This document shows, in pieces, positions 1 to 8,425 of a stretch of 64,000 nt of DNA. The stretch is from Chthonomonas sp. UBA1950 (lineage in GTDB: Bacteria; Armatimonadota; Fimbriimonadia; Fimbriimonadales; Fimbriimonadaceae). Numbering within the stretch: the first letter of the stretch is position 1; every line of letters starts with the position of its first letter. The DNA lies in contig DDEQ01000012.1 of NCBI GenBank assembly GCA_002336105.1, forward strand, positions 74,464 through 138,463, read 5' to 3'. The translations under genes were made by a program, and so were the position numbers. The notes beneath the pieces are model-generated. The model was given only the letters and a program-made list of their open reading frames with translations, was not told where the DNA came from and did not search any database.

Positions 1-708
1 CCTTAAAGCGTGCCTGAAAATTAGCCGCCATTTCGGAACACCTTTGGCGATTGCCGTTCGAATGAATTCCTGCTGCAGGGTGTCGATCATGCTCTGACGA
101 GTCAATCGAGCAACGAGTGCCCCTGTTCTTGCAGAAAGAATGAGTACAGGAAGGATGAGGTAGATAATGAGCGGTGCGACCCGACTGCTTTCCGCCTCGT
201 AGGTTGGCGGCAGAATGTCCAGATACTGCTTTCCGACCAAGAGCTGAAGGATTGGTCCAAGCACAAAGTTCGGGACCGTAACGCCAAGTGTGCTGAGTAA
301 AAGCACACTCCTGTCAGGCGCTTTTGTGCGCCACACCGCTGCGATTGTTCCGAACGCAACTCCGAAGGTCGAAGCAACGATAACCGCTAGCGACGCGACC
401 ATCGCTGTTAACGGTAACGAGCGGGCGATGATTTCGCTGACTGGCTCTTGGATGCCGTAATAGCTTTTGCCGAATTCGCCATGAACAGCGTTGTTGACAT
501 ATTCGACGTATCGAACCGGCCAAGGCCGGTCTAAACCCATCGTATGCCGAAGGCGCTCGACTTCGGTTGAAGAAGCTTTCTCACCAGCGGCTATAGTGGC
601 AGCATCGCCAGGCGCAAGTTCGTCCGCGACGAAAGTGACGAACGAGATGAAAACTAAACTTAGCACTCCGAAAAGGATTCGAAGAGCTAGTGCCCGGGCA
701 AGCCTCAC
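1..708 (-). CDS. DppB-type peptide ABC transporter permease (3' end beyond window)
   Basis: Integral membrane subunit of a dipeptide/oligopeptide/nickel-type ABC importer (binding-protein-dependent permease family). The visible 236 codons start at GTG 708 and are open to the window edge. A first membrane helix lies at residues 3-28, followed by the periplasmic stretch typical of DppB (MGLDRPWPVRY). Further helices lie near 100-122 and 135-195, and an EAA-like cytoplasmic loop (TAIAKGVPKWRLIF) sits just before the truncation. The gene begins 17 bases after the cyclophilin stop on the same strand, so it is probably cotranscribed with it. No Shine-Dalgarno sequence is evident. An OppF-type ATPase lies at 8422-9342 on the other strand and could be a partner, but that is inference. 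Confidence 0.88.
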   Translation of the reverse strand, partial: MRLARALALRILFGVLSLVFISFVTFVADELAPGDAATIAAGEKASSTEVERLRHTMGLDRPWPVRYVEYVNNAVHGEFGKSYYGIQEPVSEIIARSLPLTAMVASLAVIVASTFGVAFGTIAAVWRTKAPDRSVLLLSTLGVTVPNFVLGPILQLLVGKQYLDILPPTYEAESSRVAPLIIYLILPVLILSARTGALVARLTRQSMIDTLQQEFIRTAIAKGVPKWRLIFRHALR

Positions 709-725
709 GGCGGGGATTATACAAC

Positions 726-1280
726 CTAACCGGTTTGAATCGTTGCCGTAGAGATGCGATCACCCCTCTGAATGTCTTTTACGACATCCATACCGGCAAC
801 AACCTTGCCAAAAACTGAGTATTTGCCGTCTAAAAACCGACTCTGACCGATGATGATATAAAACTGGCTGTCACCGCTGTTCTTGTCATCTGGGTTGCGT
901 GCTAATCCAACTGCGCCCTCGATGTTTGATAAGCCCGTGTCCTCAAATGGTACGGTAGTTCCGCTGCCTCCGGTGCCGACTTGCGAGTCATCTAACGACC
1001 CCGATTTAGTTTGAGGATCGCCAGCTTGGACTAAGTATGGTTTTGGGGTTTTCTCTACTCGATGAAAACGAATGCCGTTGTAAAAGCCCGACTTAGCTAA
1101 ATTGACGATATGATCGACTGTCTTGGGGGCTTTGCTTTTGTCAAGCAAAATGTAAACGTTGCCCCGTCCCTCGATTTCGAGCTTTAGGACGGTTTCACCG
1201 GGTTTGGACTGATAGGTTTGAGCAAACGCGGCAAATGGCAAAATACAAAGCGCCGCTATAAACAGAAAGAGTGCTTTCAT
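726..1280 (-). CDS. Secreted cyclophilin-type peptidyl-prolyl cis-trans isomerase
   Basis: Cyclophilin-fold prolyl isomerase, predicted to act outside the cytoplasm. The ATG at 1280 opens a signal peptide (MKALFLFIAALCILPFAAFA, then Q). The cyclophilin core shows the catalytic arginine region (GIRFHRV), the SQFYIIIG strand that matches the family's SQFFI motif, and a C-terminal VFGKVVAGMDVV. The length of about 184 residues is normal for a bacterial secreted cyclophilin. A TTG immediately upstream (1283) is in frame, but ATG is preferred. A sigma-70-like promoter ends only 8 bases before the ATG (see 1289-1317), so the mRNA may be leaderless. The DppB-type permease follows 17 bases downstream. 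Confidence 0.93.
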   Translation of the reverse strand: MKALFLFIAALCILPFAAFAQTYQSKPGETVLKLEIEGRGNVYILLDKSKAPKTVDHIVNLAKSGFYNGIRFHRVEKTPKPYLVQAGDPQTKSGSLDDSQVGTGGSGTTVPFEDTGLSNIEGAVGLARNPDDKNSGDSQFYIIIGQSRFLDGKYSVFGKVVAGMDVVKDIQRGDRISTATIQTG

Positions 1281-1288
1281 CAAAGAAC

Positions 1289-1317
1289 CTTATAGGTTTG
1301 ACGACTGATATCGCCAA
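1289..1317 (-). promoter_or_regulatory. Sigma-70-like promoter of the cyclophilin gene
   Basis: On the minus strand, TTGGCG (1312-1317), a 17-base spacer and TATAAG (1289-1294) form a good -35/-10 pair. Only 8 bases separate the -10 box from the ATG at 1280. Transcription should therefore start at or within a base or two of the start codon, giving a leaderless message. No Shine-Dalgarno sequence is present. Confidence 0.6.
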
Positions 1318-1326
1318 ACGGGTCGG

Positions 1327-1920
1327 TCAATCTTGAAGTTGACGACCGTATCCGTCTAGTTTGACACCACCGGCTAAGATAATCAGCCCGTCAATCCAAG
1401 ACCACAAGATTCCCACCCCACACATTCCCAAAAACAGTTGGAGAACTCCGTAGGCGGTGTAACCAAGATACATTCTGCCGACACCGGGGATGATCTGAAG
1501 GATGCCTCCAGCAAGCCGACTTCTATCGCTCTTAACTGTGCTGAAAACCGGGTAATGATAACCCATCGGCGATGGAACCGACGAGAAAGTTGGCGGCTGA
1601 GGCATCGGTGCTGGGCCAGGTGGTCGAGCGCTCGGGGGGGGCGGTGGAGTGTTCGGGTGGTTGGTAACGAAAAGGCCGGCTAGTTCGGCGACGCGCTCGG
1701 CAGCAAGCCAATCGGTCATCCCGTTTTTCCAGACATAGGTGTCTCGGGCGATAACGCCATCACGAATCAGATCGTCAATCTGTTCGCGTGTGAGCGGGCC
1801 AAGTTGCCCATAGTGCCCGATGTAATACCACTCGCCCAACGTAGAGGTGTCCTGCCGTGAATGATAAACGTTGTACCCCGCCTTTACAGCCTGAGGGGAC
1901 TTTGGCCCACCAAAAGGCAA
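1327..1920 (-). CDS. GYF-2/TM2 domain membrane protein
   Basis: Small membrane protein with two recognisable modules. Residues about 30-80 form a GYF_2 domain (GEWYYIGHYGQLGPLT, then W-x-x-G-M-x-D-W). A proline-rich linker follows (PPPPPSARPPGPAPMP), and residues about 133-190 form a TM2 domain: two membrane helices with the glycine-rich GVGRMYLGYTAYGVLQL segment. The function is unknown. GYF domains usually bind proline-rich peptides and TM2 proteins are poorly characterised. The longest start is TTG 1920; a second TTG at 1839 falls directly before the GYF domain and is equally plausible. The nearest gene upstream is divergent. Confidence 0.75.
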   Translation of the reverse strand: MPFGGPKSPQAVKAGYNVYHSRQDTSTLGEWYYIGHYGQLGPLTREQIDDLIRDGVIARDTYVWKNGMTDWLAAERVAELAGLFVTNHPNTPPPPPSARPPGPAPMPQPPTFSSVPSPMGYHYPVFSTVKSDRSRLAGGILQIIPGVGRMYLGYTAYGVLQLFLGMCGVGILWSWIDGLIILAGGVKLDGYGRQLQD

Positions 1921-1978
1921 AAGATCAACCTGAAGATTTGTCGAATCTGACGACTTGAACTATACGTCCATAGCTCAG

Positions 1979-2824
1979 ATGCTAAAACCTTTCTTCTCAT
2001 TGATTGCTTTGATTGGGATATTGCCGATAGGTGCGACGCAATCTGATTTGGACAGATCTTTCGAAGATAACATCACGTTGATTTCTGGGTACAGGTTTAA
2101 GCATTGGAAGCACGATGAAGGGCGTCTGATGGTTCTGAACCGGCATGGAAAGGTGGTTTTCAACCAAGCCAACTCCAACGTTTGGGGGTGGAATGTCGGA
2201 GACCTCGACGGCGACAAGAACGACGATGCTGTTATCGCCACTTGGTCAGGCGGCGCCCATGCAGAATTCACTTATTCAGTGATTAGCCTTGGAAAGAAGC
2301 CTCGAACCCTACTCAGTTTCGATATGGGGAACGGAGGTGGCGAAGACGATCTGAAGTTCATCGACTTGAACGGCGATGGGAAGAAGGAGATTGTCTCTGT
2401 TTACGATGGTTACTGTTACAACCTGGGTGTGGGCTACGGCTACACCCAGATTCCGATCATCTTTGAGCTTCGAAACGGACGATACGAAGAACGAACAAGT
2501 GCTTTTCGCAAATACATAACGAAGTCAGCCAATCTTGTTTTCGGCTGGTTGAAATCAGACATCAAAGCCAAGGCCACTTATACGAATGGATTTCGGATTG
2601 GCGCAGTCGAATATTGGTCTCGCATGACCATGATCGGTAAGGAAGTCGAAGCTTGGTCGACTCTAAAGGGCGTGTTGCCAGGCGTTGTTTATAAAGACCT
2701 ATACGCCAACAAGAAGTGGTTGCATACCGTGCTTAATGCGCGAAAGGATCGGGTCGGTTACCCGTCGATTGCGAAGCTCCCCTATCACCGCCGAACAGAA
2801 AGACCGTCGCCATTTGAGCAGTGA
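1979..2824 (+). CDS. Secreted FG-GAP/VCBS-like repeat protein
   Basis: Exported protein of about 281 residues with no assignable enzymatic role. The ATG at 1979 opens a signal peptide (LKPFFSLIALIGILPIGATQ); an in-frame TTG at 1955 would add eight residues. Two segments resemble the calcium-binding loops of FG-GAP/VCBS repeats: VGDLDGDKNDDAVIATW near residue 75 and FIDLNGDGKKEIVSVYDG near residue 130. The C-terminal half has no recognisable motif. Such repeats usually form beta-propeller blades, but only two are visible here, so a full propeller is not certain. The gene converges on lemA, 20 bases away. Confidence 0.6.
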   Translation: MLKPFFSLIALIGILPIGATQSDLDRSFEDNITLISGYRFKHWKHDEGRLMVLNRHGKVVFNQANSNVWGWNVGDLDGDKNDDAVIATWSGGAHAEFTYSVISLGKKPRTLLSFDMGNGGGEDDLKFIDLNGDGKKEIVSVYDGYCYNLGVGYGYTQIPIIFELRNGRYEERTSAFRKYITKSANLVFGWLKSDIKAKATYTNGFRIGAVEYWSRMTMIGKEVEAWSTLKGVLPGVVYKDLYANKKWLHTVLNARKDRVGYPSIAKLPYHRRTERPSPFEQ

Positions 2825-2837
2825 TAGAGGATGATGG

Positions 2838-2868
2838 CAAGCCGTTAGAACTTAACTTTGACGGCTTG
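2838..2868. terminator. Possible bidirectional terminator hairpin between convergent genes
   Basis: CAAGCCGT (2838-2845) pairs with ACGGCTTG (2861-2868) across a 15-base loop. The hairpin lies over the end of the lemA reading frame, just after the stop of the upstream plus-strand gene. It has no long T run, so Rho-independent activity is uncertain. Confidence 0.35.
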
Positions 2869-3393
2869 TCGCTCGATTGGATCTTCGATCTCAAAGAGTT
2901 CTTTTGGTTTGAAGTTGCCCATGCCCGCGAAAATGCTAGAAGGGAAGGTCTCGATCTTCGTGTTGTAGGCCGTCACGATGTCGTTGTAGTACTGGCGGGC
3001 GAACGAAACTTTGTTCTCTGTGCTCTTCAGTTCCTCTTGTAGCGACAGCATGTTCTCGTTCGAACGAAGCTCAGGATAAGCCTCTGAGAGAGCGAAAATC
3101 CCAGTGAGAGCCCTCGATACTTCTCCTTCGGCGGCAGCTTTTTCGCTGATGCTTCCTGCCCCCAGCGCAGAGTTTCTAGCCTTGATGACCTTTTCAAGGG
3201 TGTCCTGCTCGTGTTTCATATACCCCTTGACGGTTTCGACAAGGTTAGGGATGAGGTCGTAGCGACGCTTGAGTTGAACATCGATTTGCCCCAGTGCGTT
3301 TTGGGTTTGCTGGCGCAACGATACGAGGCTGTTATACGACGCTATGGATGCGACGATAACCAGAACGAGAAGGATGACGACTACGATGAGCAT
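2845..3393 (-). CDS. lemA: LemA family membrane-anchored protein
   Basis: LemA family protein of 182 residues. It has an N-terminal membrane helix (MLIVVVILLVLVIVASIAS) followed by the typical helical-bundle sequence: YNSLVSLRQQTQNALGQIDV, then KRRYDLIPNLVETVKGY, then the terminal KPKELFEIEDP. The length and the RYDLIPNLVETVKGY signature match the family throughout. The topology expected of the family is an outside N-terminus and a cytoplasmic or periplasmic helical body. The cellular function of LemA is not established; it often sits beside TPM-domain proteins, but none is adjacent here. Confidence 0.95.
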   Translation of the reverse strand: MLIVVVILLVLVIVASIASYNSLVSLRQQTQNALGQIDVQLKRRYDLIPNLVETVKGYMKHEQDTLEKVIKARNSALGAGSISEKAAAEGEVSRALTGIFALSEAYPELRSNENMLSLQEELKSTENKVSFARQYYNDIVTAYNTKIETFPSSIFAGMGNFKPKELFEIEDPIERQAVKVKF

Positions 3394-3428
3394 TTTTGTT
3401 CTCCGGCTGTACTGTCCATACGGACGAA

Positions 3429-3866
3429 TTAGGGTGTAGGTTGCGTTTCGCGTTTCAACAAAACAGGAGTTGGGTCAAAGGAGCTATTTGGATCGACGAA
3501 TGTTAGGTCTCCATTCTCAAGAAGCTTTATTTCGATTCGACGGTTAGGGTCTTGTCCTTTGATTCCGTACGCCCGCTCGGCGGGCAAGTTCATGACAGCA
3601 TCGATAACGAGAGAGAACTTGTCAGGGCCGATGGATTCTAGATGGCCTTCCTTTGGAATTCCTCCGTCGTACAGCCGCGCCTTACCATCCATAGAAATAG
3701 CCAAATCGACCTTCATCAGCTGGTCGTAAACAACCGTATCTGACCCGTGCATGGGCAGATTTCGCTTTCCGATCCAGTGTCCCGATACCTTCGGAGACCC
3801 CGAACAGCCAAATGCCAGGGCCAATATGAGGCATAGGACGGCTATAATTTCTTTGATGGTCGCCAC
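3429..3866 (-). CDS. Small lipoprotein of unknown function
   Basis: Unrecognised protein of up to 145 residues with a lipoprotein signal (IIAVLCLILALAFGC; lipobox ALAFGC). The mature part is short and beta-rich, with no recognised domain. The only conventional start is GTG 3866, but this GTG lies inside a strong Shine-Dalgarno-like GGAGGT. At the normal spacing from that GGAGGT stands an ATC codon (3857), which would give MKEIIAVLCL, an ideal lipoprotein leader. The 5' end overlaps the divergent purL start at 3856. The function cannot be inferred. Confidence 0.6.
   Translation of the reverse strand: MATIKEIIAVLCLILALAFGCSGSPKVSGHWIGKRNLPMHGSDTVVYDQLMKVDLAISMDGKARLYDGGIPKEGHLESIGPDKFSLVIDAVMNLPAERAYGIKGQDPNRRIEIKLLENGDLTFVDPNSSFDPTPVLLKRETQPTP
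3843..3848 (+). promoter_or_regulatory. -10 box directly upstream of purL
   Basis: A perfect TATAAT ends 7 bases before the purL ATG at 3856. That is the distance expected if transcription starts at the A of the start codon. No good -35 box is visible (GCCAAT at 17-base spacing) and no Shine-Dalgarno sequence fits in the gap. Confidence 0.5.
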
Positions 3867-6090
3867 CTCCCCCGAAGTTTACTTGTCGATGGGCCTTAAT
3901 CACGATGAGTATCGGCTGATCGTGTCCTTGATTGGCCGCGAACCCTCGTATACCGAACTCGGAATGTTCGCGGTTATGTGGAGCGAACACTGCGGTTACA
4001 AATACAGCCGTCCCGTTCTAGCTTTATTTAAGAAATACAAAGAAGCGATGGAAGGCGATGGCCACGAGAACGCCGGGATCGTCGATCTTGGTGACGGTTA
4101 CGGCATCACGATGAAGGTTGAATCGCATAACCACCCATCGGCGGTTGAGCCGTATCAAGGCGCGGCTACCGGTGTCGGCGGCATTATTCGAGACATTTTG
4201 ACGATGGGCGCCCGGCCTATCGCATCTCTGAACTCGCTTCGCTTTGGGCCTATCACGCGAGGCGCGCAGGCCGATGAGATTATCGACCGCAATCGTTACC
4301 TCGTGGAGCACGTTGTTGCGGGCATTGCAGGTTACGGAAACTGCGTCGGTGTACCGACCGTCGCAGGCGAAGTTTCGTTCCACCCTCGATATAGCGGCAA
4401 TCCACTGGTGAACGCCATGTGCGTGGGCATTTTGAAGCTCGACGAGGTCACCACTGCAGCCGCAAGCGGCATTGGTAACCCAGTGCTCTATTTAGGTTCT
4501 GCGACCGGAAAAGACGGAATTCACGGTGCAACATTTGCCTCGGATGCGCTCGGCGAAGACAACGCAGACAAGCGTCCGAATGTCCAGATTGGTGACCCGT
4601 TCGCTGAGAAGCTCCTGATTGAAGCGACTCTCGAAGCTCTTCAGACGGGAGCAGTTGTTGCGATCCAAGACATGGGTGCCGCCGGTCTCACTTGTTCGAC
4701 TGTTGAGATGGCGAGCAAGGGAAGTGTTGGAATGGCGGTCGATCTTGACCTGGTGCCGATGCGTGAAAACGATATGACTGGCTACGAGCTAATGCTCAGC
4801 GAAAGTCAGGAGCGCATGTTGGCGGTTGCTGAGAAGGGACGCGAACAGGAAGTTCTAGACGTTTTCCGCAAGTGGGGAACCAAGGCAGAAGTCATCGGCT
4901 ACGTCACCGATGATGGTCTCGTGACAGTGAAGCGAAACGGCAAGATAGAGGCACAGCTCGATCCGAAGTTGCTAACAGATAAATGCCCTGTCTACTACAG
5001 CGAAACCGCTGTTCCTGAGTACTTCGAAAAAGCCGCCCAATTTGATCCGTCTTCCTATTTGGACAAGGATGTGAAGCAGTCATTGCTTACACTACTTGCT
5101 TCACCAGAAATCTCGGACAAGAGCTGGGTTTTTGAACAGTACGATCAGCAAGTTCAGACCCAAACAACTTTGAAATGTGGCAAAGGCGATGCCGCCGTTC
5201 TCGCGCCTCGCGGTACGAAGAAGGGAATTGCTCTCAAGATTGACGGCAACTCAAGGCAAACCTATTTGCACCCTTATCGCGGGGGGCAATTAGCAGTTGT
5301 TGAGTGCGCACGAAATGTCGCTTGTACAGGCGCAGACCCACAAGCCGTTACCGATGGTTTGAACTTTGGCAATCCAACTTATCCGCAGGTCTACTGGCAG
5401 TTCAGCGAGGCCGTTCGAGGCATTGCCGAAGCCGCCGATACGATGCACACACCCGTCATCAGCGGCAACGTGAGCTTTTACAACGAGAGTGACCTTGGTG
5501 AGGTACCACCGACGCCAGTCATCGGTATCGTTGGCGTTCTCGAAGATGCCGCGAATTCGATTTCAATGGCACCTTCGACAGCCTCTGAGTTGTTCCTCGT
5601 CTCAGTCAATGGTGTCGAAGTTGAGCAACAGGGACTTGGGGCAAGCGCCTACCTCGCGCATGTTTGCGATACGGAAGATGGTTATCCGGTGGCACCAAAT
5701 GTTGCGGGTGAACTCGCCCTATGCAAGTTCTTGGCAAAGGCTGCTCAGGCCGGTTTGATCCGTTCAGCACACGACCTTTCCGAAGGTGGGTTAGCGGTTG
5801 CGCTTGCAGAAATTGCTATCGTCGGCAACTTGAAAGTCTCGTACAATCGTCCAAGTTCTGCTGCGGTCTCGACCCTTTTCGGGGAGATTCCCGGTCGAGT
5901 TCTGGTGACCAGTTCCGACATGGTTCGATTAAAGGAACTCGCAGGTGATCAGCTTTCGATCGAACCGGTGGGTTCGGTTGCCGAAGGGGACGGTTTGGTG
6001 ATTGATTTGGGGAGCACGACGTTTGTTTGGTCCGGCGACGAACTCAACAAGGCATATCGCTCAACTCTTCCAGAGTTACTGAAGCACTAG
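3856..6090 (+). CDS. purL: Phosphoribosylformylglycinamidine synthase subunit PurL
   Basis: ATP-dependent conversion of FGAR to FGAM, step four of purine synthesis. At 744 residues it is the small PurL type that works with PurQ and PurS, neither of which is adjacent. The N-terminus (YTELGMFAVMWSEHCGYKYS) carries the conserved SEHC-x-YK motif. VESHNHPSAVEPYQGAATGV is the canonical catalytic/metal segment, and GGIIRDILTMGARPIA and QDMGAAGLTCSTVEMA are also present. The second half repeats the AIRS-like fold (SGNVSFYNES, SAHDLSEGGLAVALAE). The ATG at 3856 gives MVATSPEVYLSMGL, which aligns with the family's usual YREMGL lead-in; ATG 3889 is a shorter alternative. A TATAAT 7 bases upstream suggests a leaderless transcript. 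Confidence 0.97.
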   Translation: MVATSPEVYLSMGLNHDEYRLIVSLIGREPSYTELGMFAVMWSEHCGYKYSRPVLALFKKYKEAMEGDGHENAGIVDLGDGYGITMKVESHNHPSAVEPYQGAATGVGGIIRDILTMGARPIASLNSLRFGPITRGAQADEIIDRNRYLVEHVVAGIAGYGNCVGVPTVAGEVSFHPRYSGNPLVNAMCVGILKLDEVTTAAASGIGNPVLYLGSATGKDGIHGATFASDALGEDNADKRPNVQIGDPFAEKLLIEATLEALQTGAVVAIQDMGAAGLTCSTVEMASKGSVGMAVDLDLVPMRENDMTGYELMLSESQERMLAVAEKGREQEVLDVFRKWGTKAEVIGYVTDDGLVTVKRNGKIEAQLDPKLLTDKCPVYYSETAVPEYFEKAAQFDPSSYLDKDVKQSLLTLLASPEISDKSWVFEQYDQQVQTQTTLKCGKGDAAVLAPRGTKKGIALKIDGNSRQTYLHPYRGGQLAVVECARNVACTGADPQAVTDGLNFGNPTYPQVYWQFSEAVRGIAEAADTMHTPVISGNVSFYNESDLGEVPPTPVIGIVGVLEDAANSISMAPSTASELFLVSVNGVEVEQQGLGASAYLAHVCDTEDGYPVAPNVAGELALCKFLAKAAQAGLIRSAHDLSEGGLAVALAEIAIVGNLKVSYNRPSSAAVSTLFGEIPGRVLVTSSDMVRLKELAGDQLSIEPVGSVAEGDGLVIDLGSTTFVWSGDELNKAYRSTLPELLKH

Positions 6091-6101
6091 ATAAACCAAC
6101 A

Positions 6102-7565
6102 ATGATGTTTTCCAAGCTAACTTCTCGCTTTTGGCTGACGCTTGCGATCAGCTCGGTCTTCGTCGCCGGGTGGGCTCAATCTGGCGTATCCGACGCGCAG
6201 AAGCAAATTCAAGATGCTGGGGCACTGTTCAAAGCTGGACAAGTGAAAGAGGCCCTGGCCAGCTTTGAGAAGATACACGTTGATTTCCCGGAGAACGGCG
6301 AAGCGATGGCGTGGCTTGGATTTCTTTATTTGCGAGCTGGTGAGTCGACGAAGGCGATTCCGCTCCTCGAAAAGGCCGCATCTATTCGCCCAACCGACCT
6401 AGAGGTCATCAATAACCTCGGGAATGCGTATGTCGGCGCAGGTCAGGTTGAAAAGGCGATAGTTCGGTTTAACCAACTCGTCGCGATTCGACCGCAACAG
6501 TTTGAGCCGCACTACAACCTCGGCAATCTATTCCGACAGCAAAAGCAGTTTGATAAGGCGCTAACTGAATACAAACGAGCCAACGAGCTAAAACCCAGCG
6601 ACCCGTTTGTTCTGAACAATATTGGCGTGGTTTACGAGGCAAAACATGACGACACGAAAGCCCTCTCTTCGTTCAAGAAGGCGGCGGAGCTAGCGCCAGA
6701 AAACTCGACTTTTGCAAGAAACACCGGCTTGACGATGTCCCGTCTCGGGAAGCGAAAGGAAGCTTTGCCCTATCTTGAGGTCGCAACCAAGGCTTCCGCA
6801 AAAGATGCTCCTTTATTGATGGCACTGGCAGATTCCTACCTTGCCGTTGGCAAGACCGATGCGGCGCTGAAGACCTACGAACTGATCACAGAAGAGCAGA
6901 GCCAGACAGCAAGCTATTGGTATAACCTCGGTGTGCTCAAGGTCCGACGTGGAGATATGGAGGGTGGCGAGCTTGCTTACAAAAAGGCTCTAGAAAAGAA
7001 CCCCGACGACCTCGACACGCTTAATAATTACGGTTTGTTGCTCTACCGGGCTGGCCGTTACACCGAAGCGCTTGGGATGTTCGATCACCTGAACGGTCTC
7101 AATCCTAGTTCGATTAGCGTCAAGATTAGTCTTGCCGCTGCGGCTGCACAGGCAGGAGATATCCAGAAAGCAATAGCGTGTTGGAAGGAAGCAGTCCGCG
7201 CTTTGCCTGGCCGAACTGACATCCGGCTGAACCTCGCCAATGCGCTTTATGACACGGGAGATATCAAAGGCGCGGAGTACCACTACGGACAGGTCGTTCT
7301 CATTGATAAGAACAATGCTGAAGGTCTCAATGGCATCGGCTTGATCTACCTGAAAAACGCAAAGCTCGCCCAAGCAGAAGCCGCTTTTCGAAGCAGCATT
7401 GAGGCGAATGCGAAGTTCATCGCCGCATACAACAATTTAGCGATCACACTTGAGCGATCTGGAAGAAAGCCTGCTGCAATTCAACTGCTTGAAAAGGCGA
7501 TCAAGATTGATCCAGATGATGCCGACTTGCGAAGAAACCTCCAACGAATGAAGGCAGGCGGTTAG
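6102..7565 (+). CDS. Secreted tetratricopeptide-repeat protein
   Basis: Exported TPR solenoid of 487 residues. The ATG at 6102, 11 bases after purL stops, opens a signal peptide (MMFSKLTSRFWLTLAISSVF, cleaved near AGWAQ). Nearly the whole mature protein is 34-residue TPR units, about 13 of them, with typical lines such as VINNLGNAYVGAGQVEKAI, PHYNLGNLFRQQKQFDKAL and FIAAYNNLAITLERSGRKPA. The role is presumably as a protein-protein scaffold outside the cytoplasm; the partners are unknown. Its stop overlaps the start of the NAD kinase gene by one base, so translation is likely coupled. No other domain is visible. Confidence 0.88.
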   Translation: MMFSKLTSRFWLTLAISSVFVAGWAQSGVSDAQKQIQDAGALFKAGQVKEALASFEKIHVDFPENGEAMAWLGFLYLRAGESTKAIPLLEKAASIRPTDLEVINNLGNAYVGAGQVEKAIVRFNQLVAIRPQQFEPHYNLGNLFRQQKQFDKALTEYKRANELKPSDPFVLNNIGVVYEAKHDDTKALSSFKKAAELAPENSTFARNTGLTMSRLGKRKEALPYLEVATKASAKDAPLLMALADSYLAVGKTDAALKTYELITEEQSQTASYWYNLGVLKVRRGDMEGGELAYKKALEKNPDDLDTLNNYGLLLYRAGRYTEALGMFDHLNGLNPSSISVKISLAAAAAQAGDIQKAIACWKEAVRALPGRTDIRLNLANALYDTGDIKGAEYHYGQVVLIDKNNAEGLNGIGLIYLKNAKLAQAEAAFRSSIEANAKFIAAYNNLAITLERSGRKPAAIQLLEKAIKIDPDDADLRRNLQRMKAGG

Positions 7566-8425
7566 TGCGATTTCATTTCGTCGTGAATGTCTTACGTGCG
7601 GACGCCATCGCGTGCGCGAAAGACACCATGCACTGGCTGAAAAAGCAAGGTCACGAGGTTGCTGGCGAGGGAGATTCCGCGAGGCAACTCGGAATTGACT
7701 TGGTGGATTCTGACGAGTTTGCAAAGGCTGATCTTGCGATCGCATTCGGTGGAGATGGTTCGCTTATCCGGACCGCGCACCTAACGGCTCCGTCTTCTAC
7801 GCCGATCTTGGGAGTGTTCTTTGGTCGTTTCGGTTTCGTCACCCAATGCACCGGTGACGAGGTAAAAGACCGACTAAGAGATTTCATTGCTGGGAGAACT
7901 GAAATCGAAGATCGGATGATGATCGAATCGGTCCTCATTCGCAACGGGCAGTCTATTGCGACGATGCACTCACTGAATGAGGTCATTCTCCAACGTGATA
8001 TTAGTTCGCGAATGATGACCTTCTGTATCGAAGTCGACGGACGGTTGTTAGCCTCCTATCCCTCTGATGGAGTCATTGTTTCGACTCCGACCGGTTCGAC
8101 TGCCTATAACTTGTCTGCCGGTGGTCCGATTATGGACCCGCGCGTTCAGGCTTTGATCTTGACTGCGGTTTCGCCACACACGCTCAATTCACGCCCGCTC
8201 GTGCTTGCGCCTGAATCTGAAGTGCGATTAGCCGTCGAGAGTGCCGGCGATGCCGTGTTTACGGCGGATGGACAAACTCGCCTGCACCTGTTAAGCGGAG
8301 ACGAGCTTTGGGTGAGGTGCAGCAAACTTGTGACGCGCTTAGTGAGCGCGCACAAAGACGATTTTCTAGAAAAGGTTGGGCATCACTTGCGATGGAGCCA
8401 GGGCATGCTGGGGGATAAGTCATGA
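7565..8425 (+). CDS. nadK: NAD kinase
   Basis: Cytoplasmic enzyme that phosphorylates NAD to NADP. The 286-residue protein has the diagnostic GGDG motif (IAFGGDGSLIRTA, residues about 60-72), the FGRFGFVTQ segment and the NAD-binding PTGSTAYNLSAGGPIMDP block followed by the conserved TAVSPHTLNSRPLVL. Length and motif order are normal. Translation starts at GTG 7565, which overlaps the TAG stop of the TPR gene; the end overlaps the next start as ATGA. These overlaps argue for one polycistronic unit running from purL to the OppF-type ATPase. Confidence 0.96.
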   Translation: MRFHFVVNVLRADAIACAKDTMHWLKKQGHEVAGEGDSARQLGIDLVDSDEFAKADLAIAFGGDGSLIRTAHLTAPSSTPILGVFFGRFGFVTQCTGDEVKDRLRDFIAGRTEIEDRMMIESVLIRNGQSIATMHSLNEVILQRDISSRMMTFCIEVDGRLLASYPSDGVIVSTPTGSTAYNLSAGGPIMDPRVQALILTAVSPHTLNSRPLVLAPESEVRLAVESAGDAVFTADGQTRLHLLSGDELWVRCSKLVTRLVSAHKDDFLEKVGHHLRWSQGMLGDKS

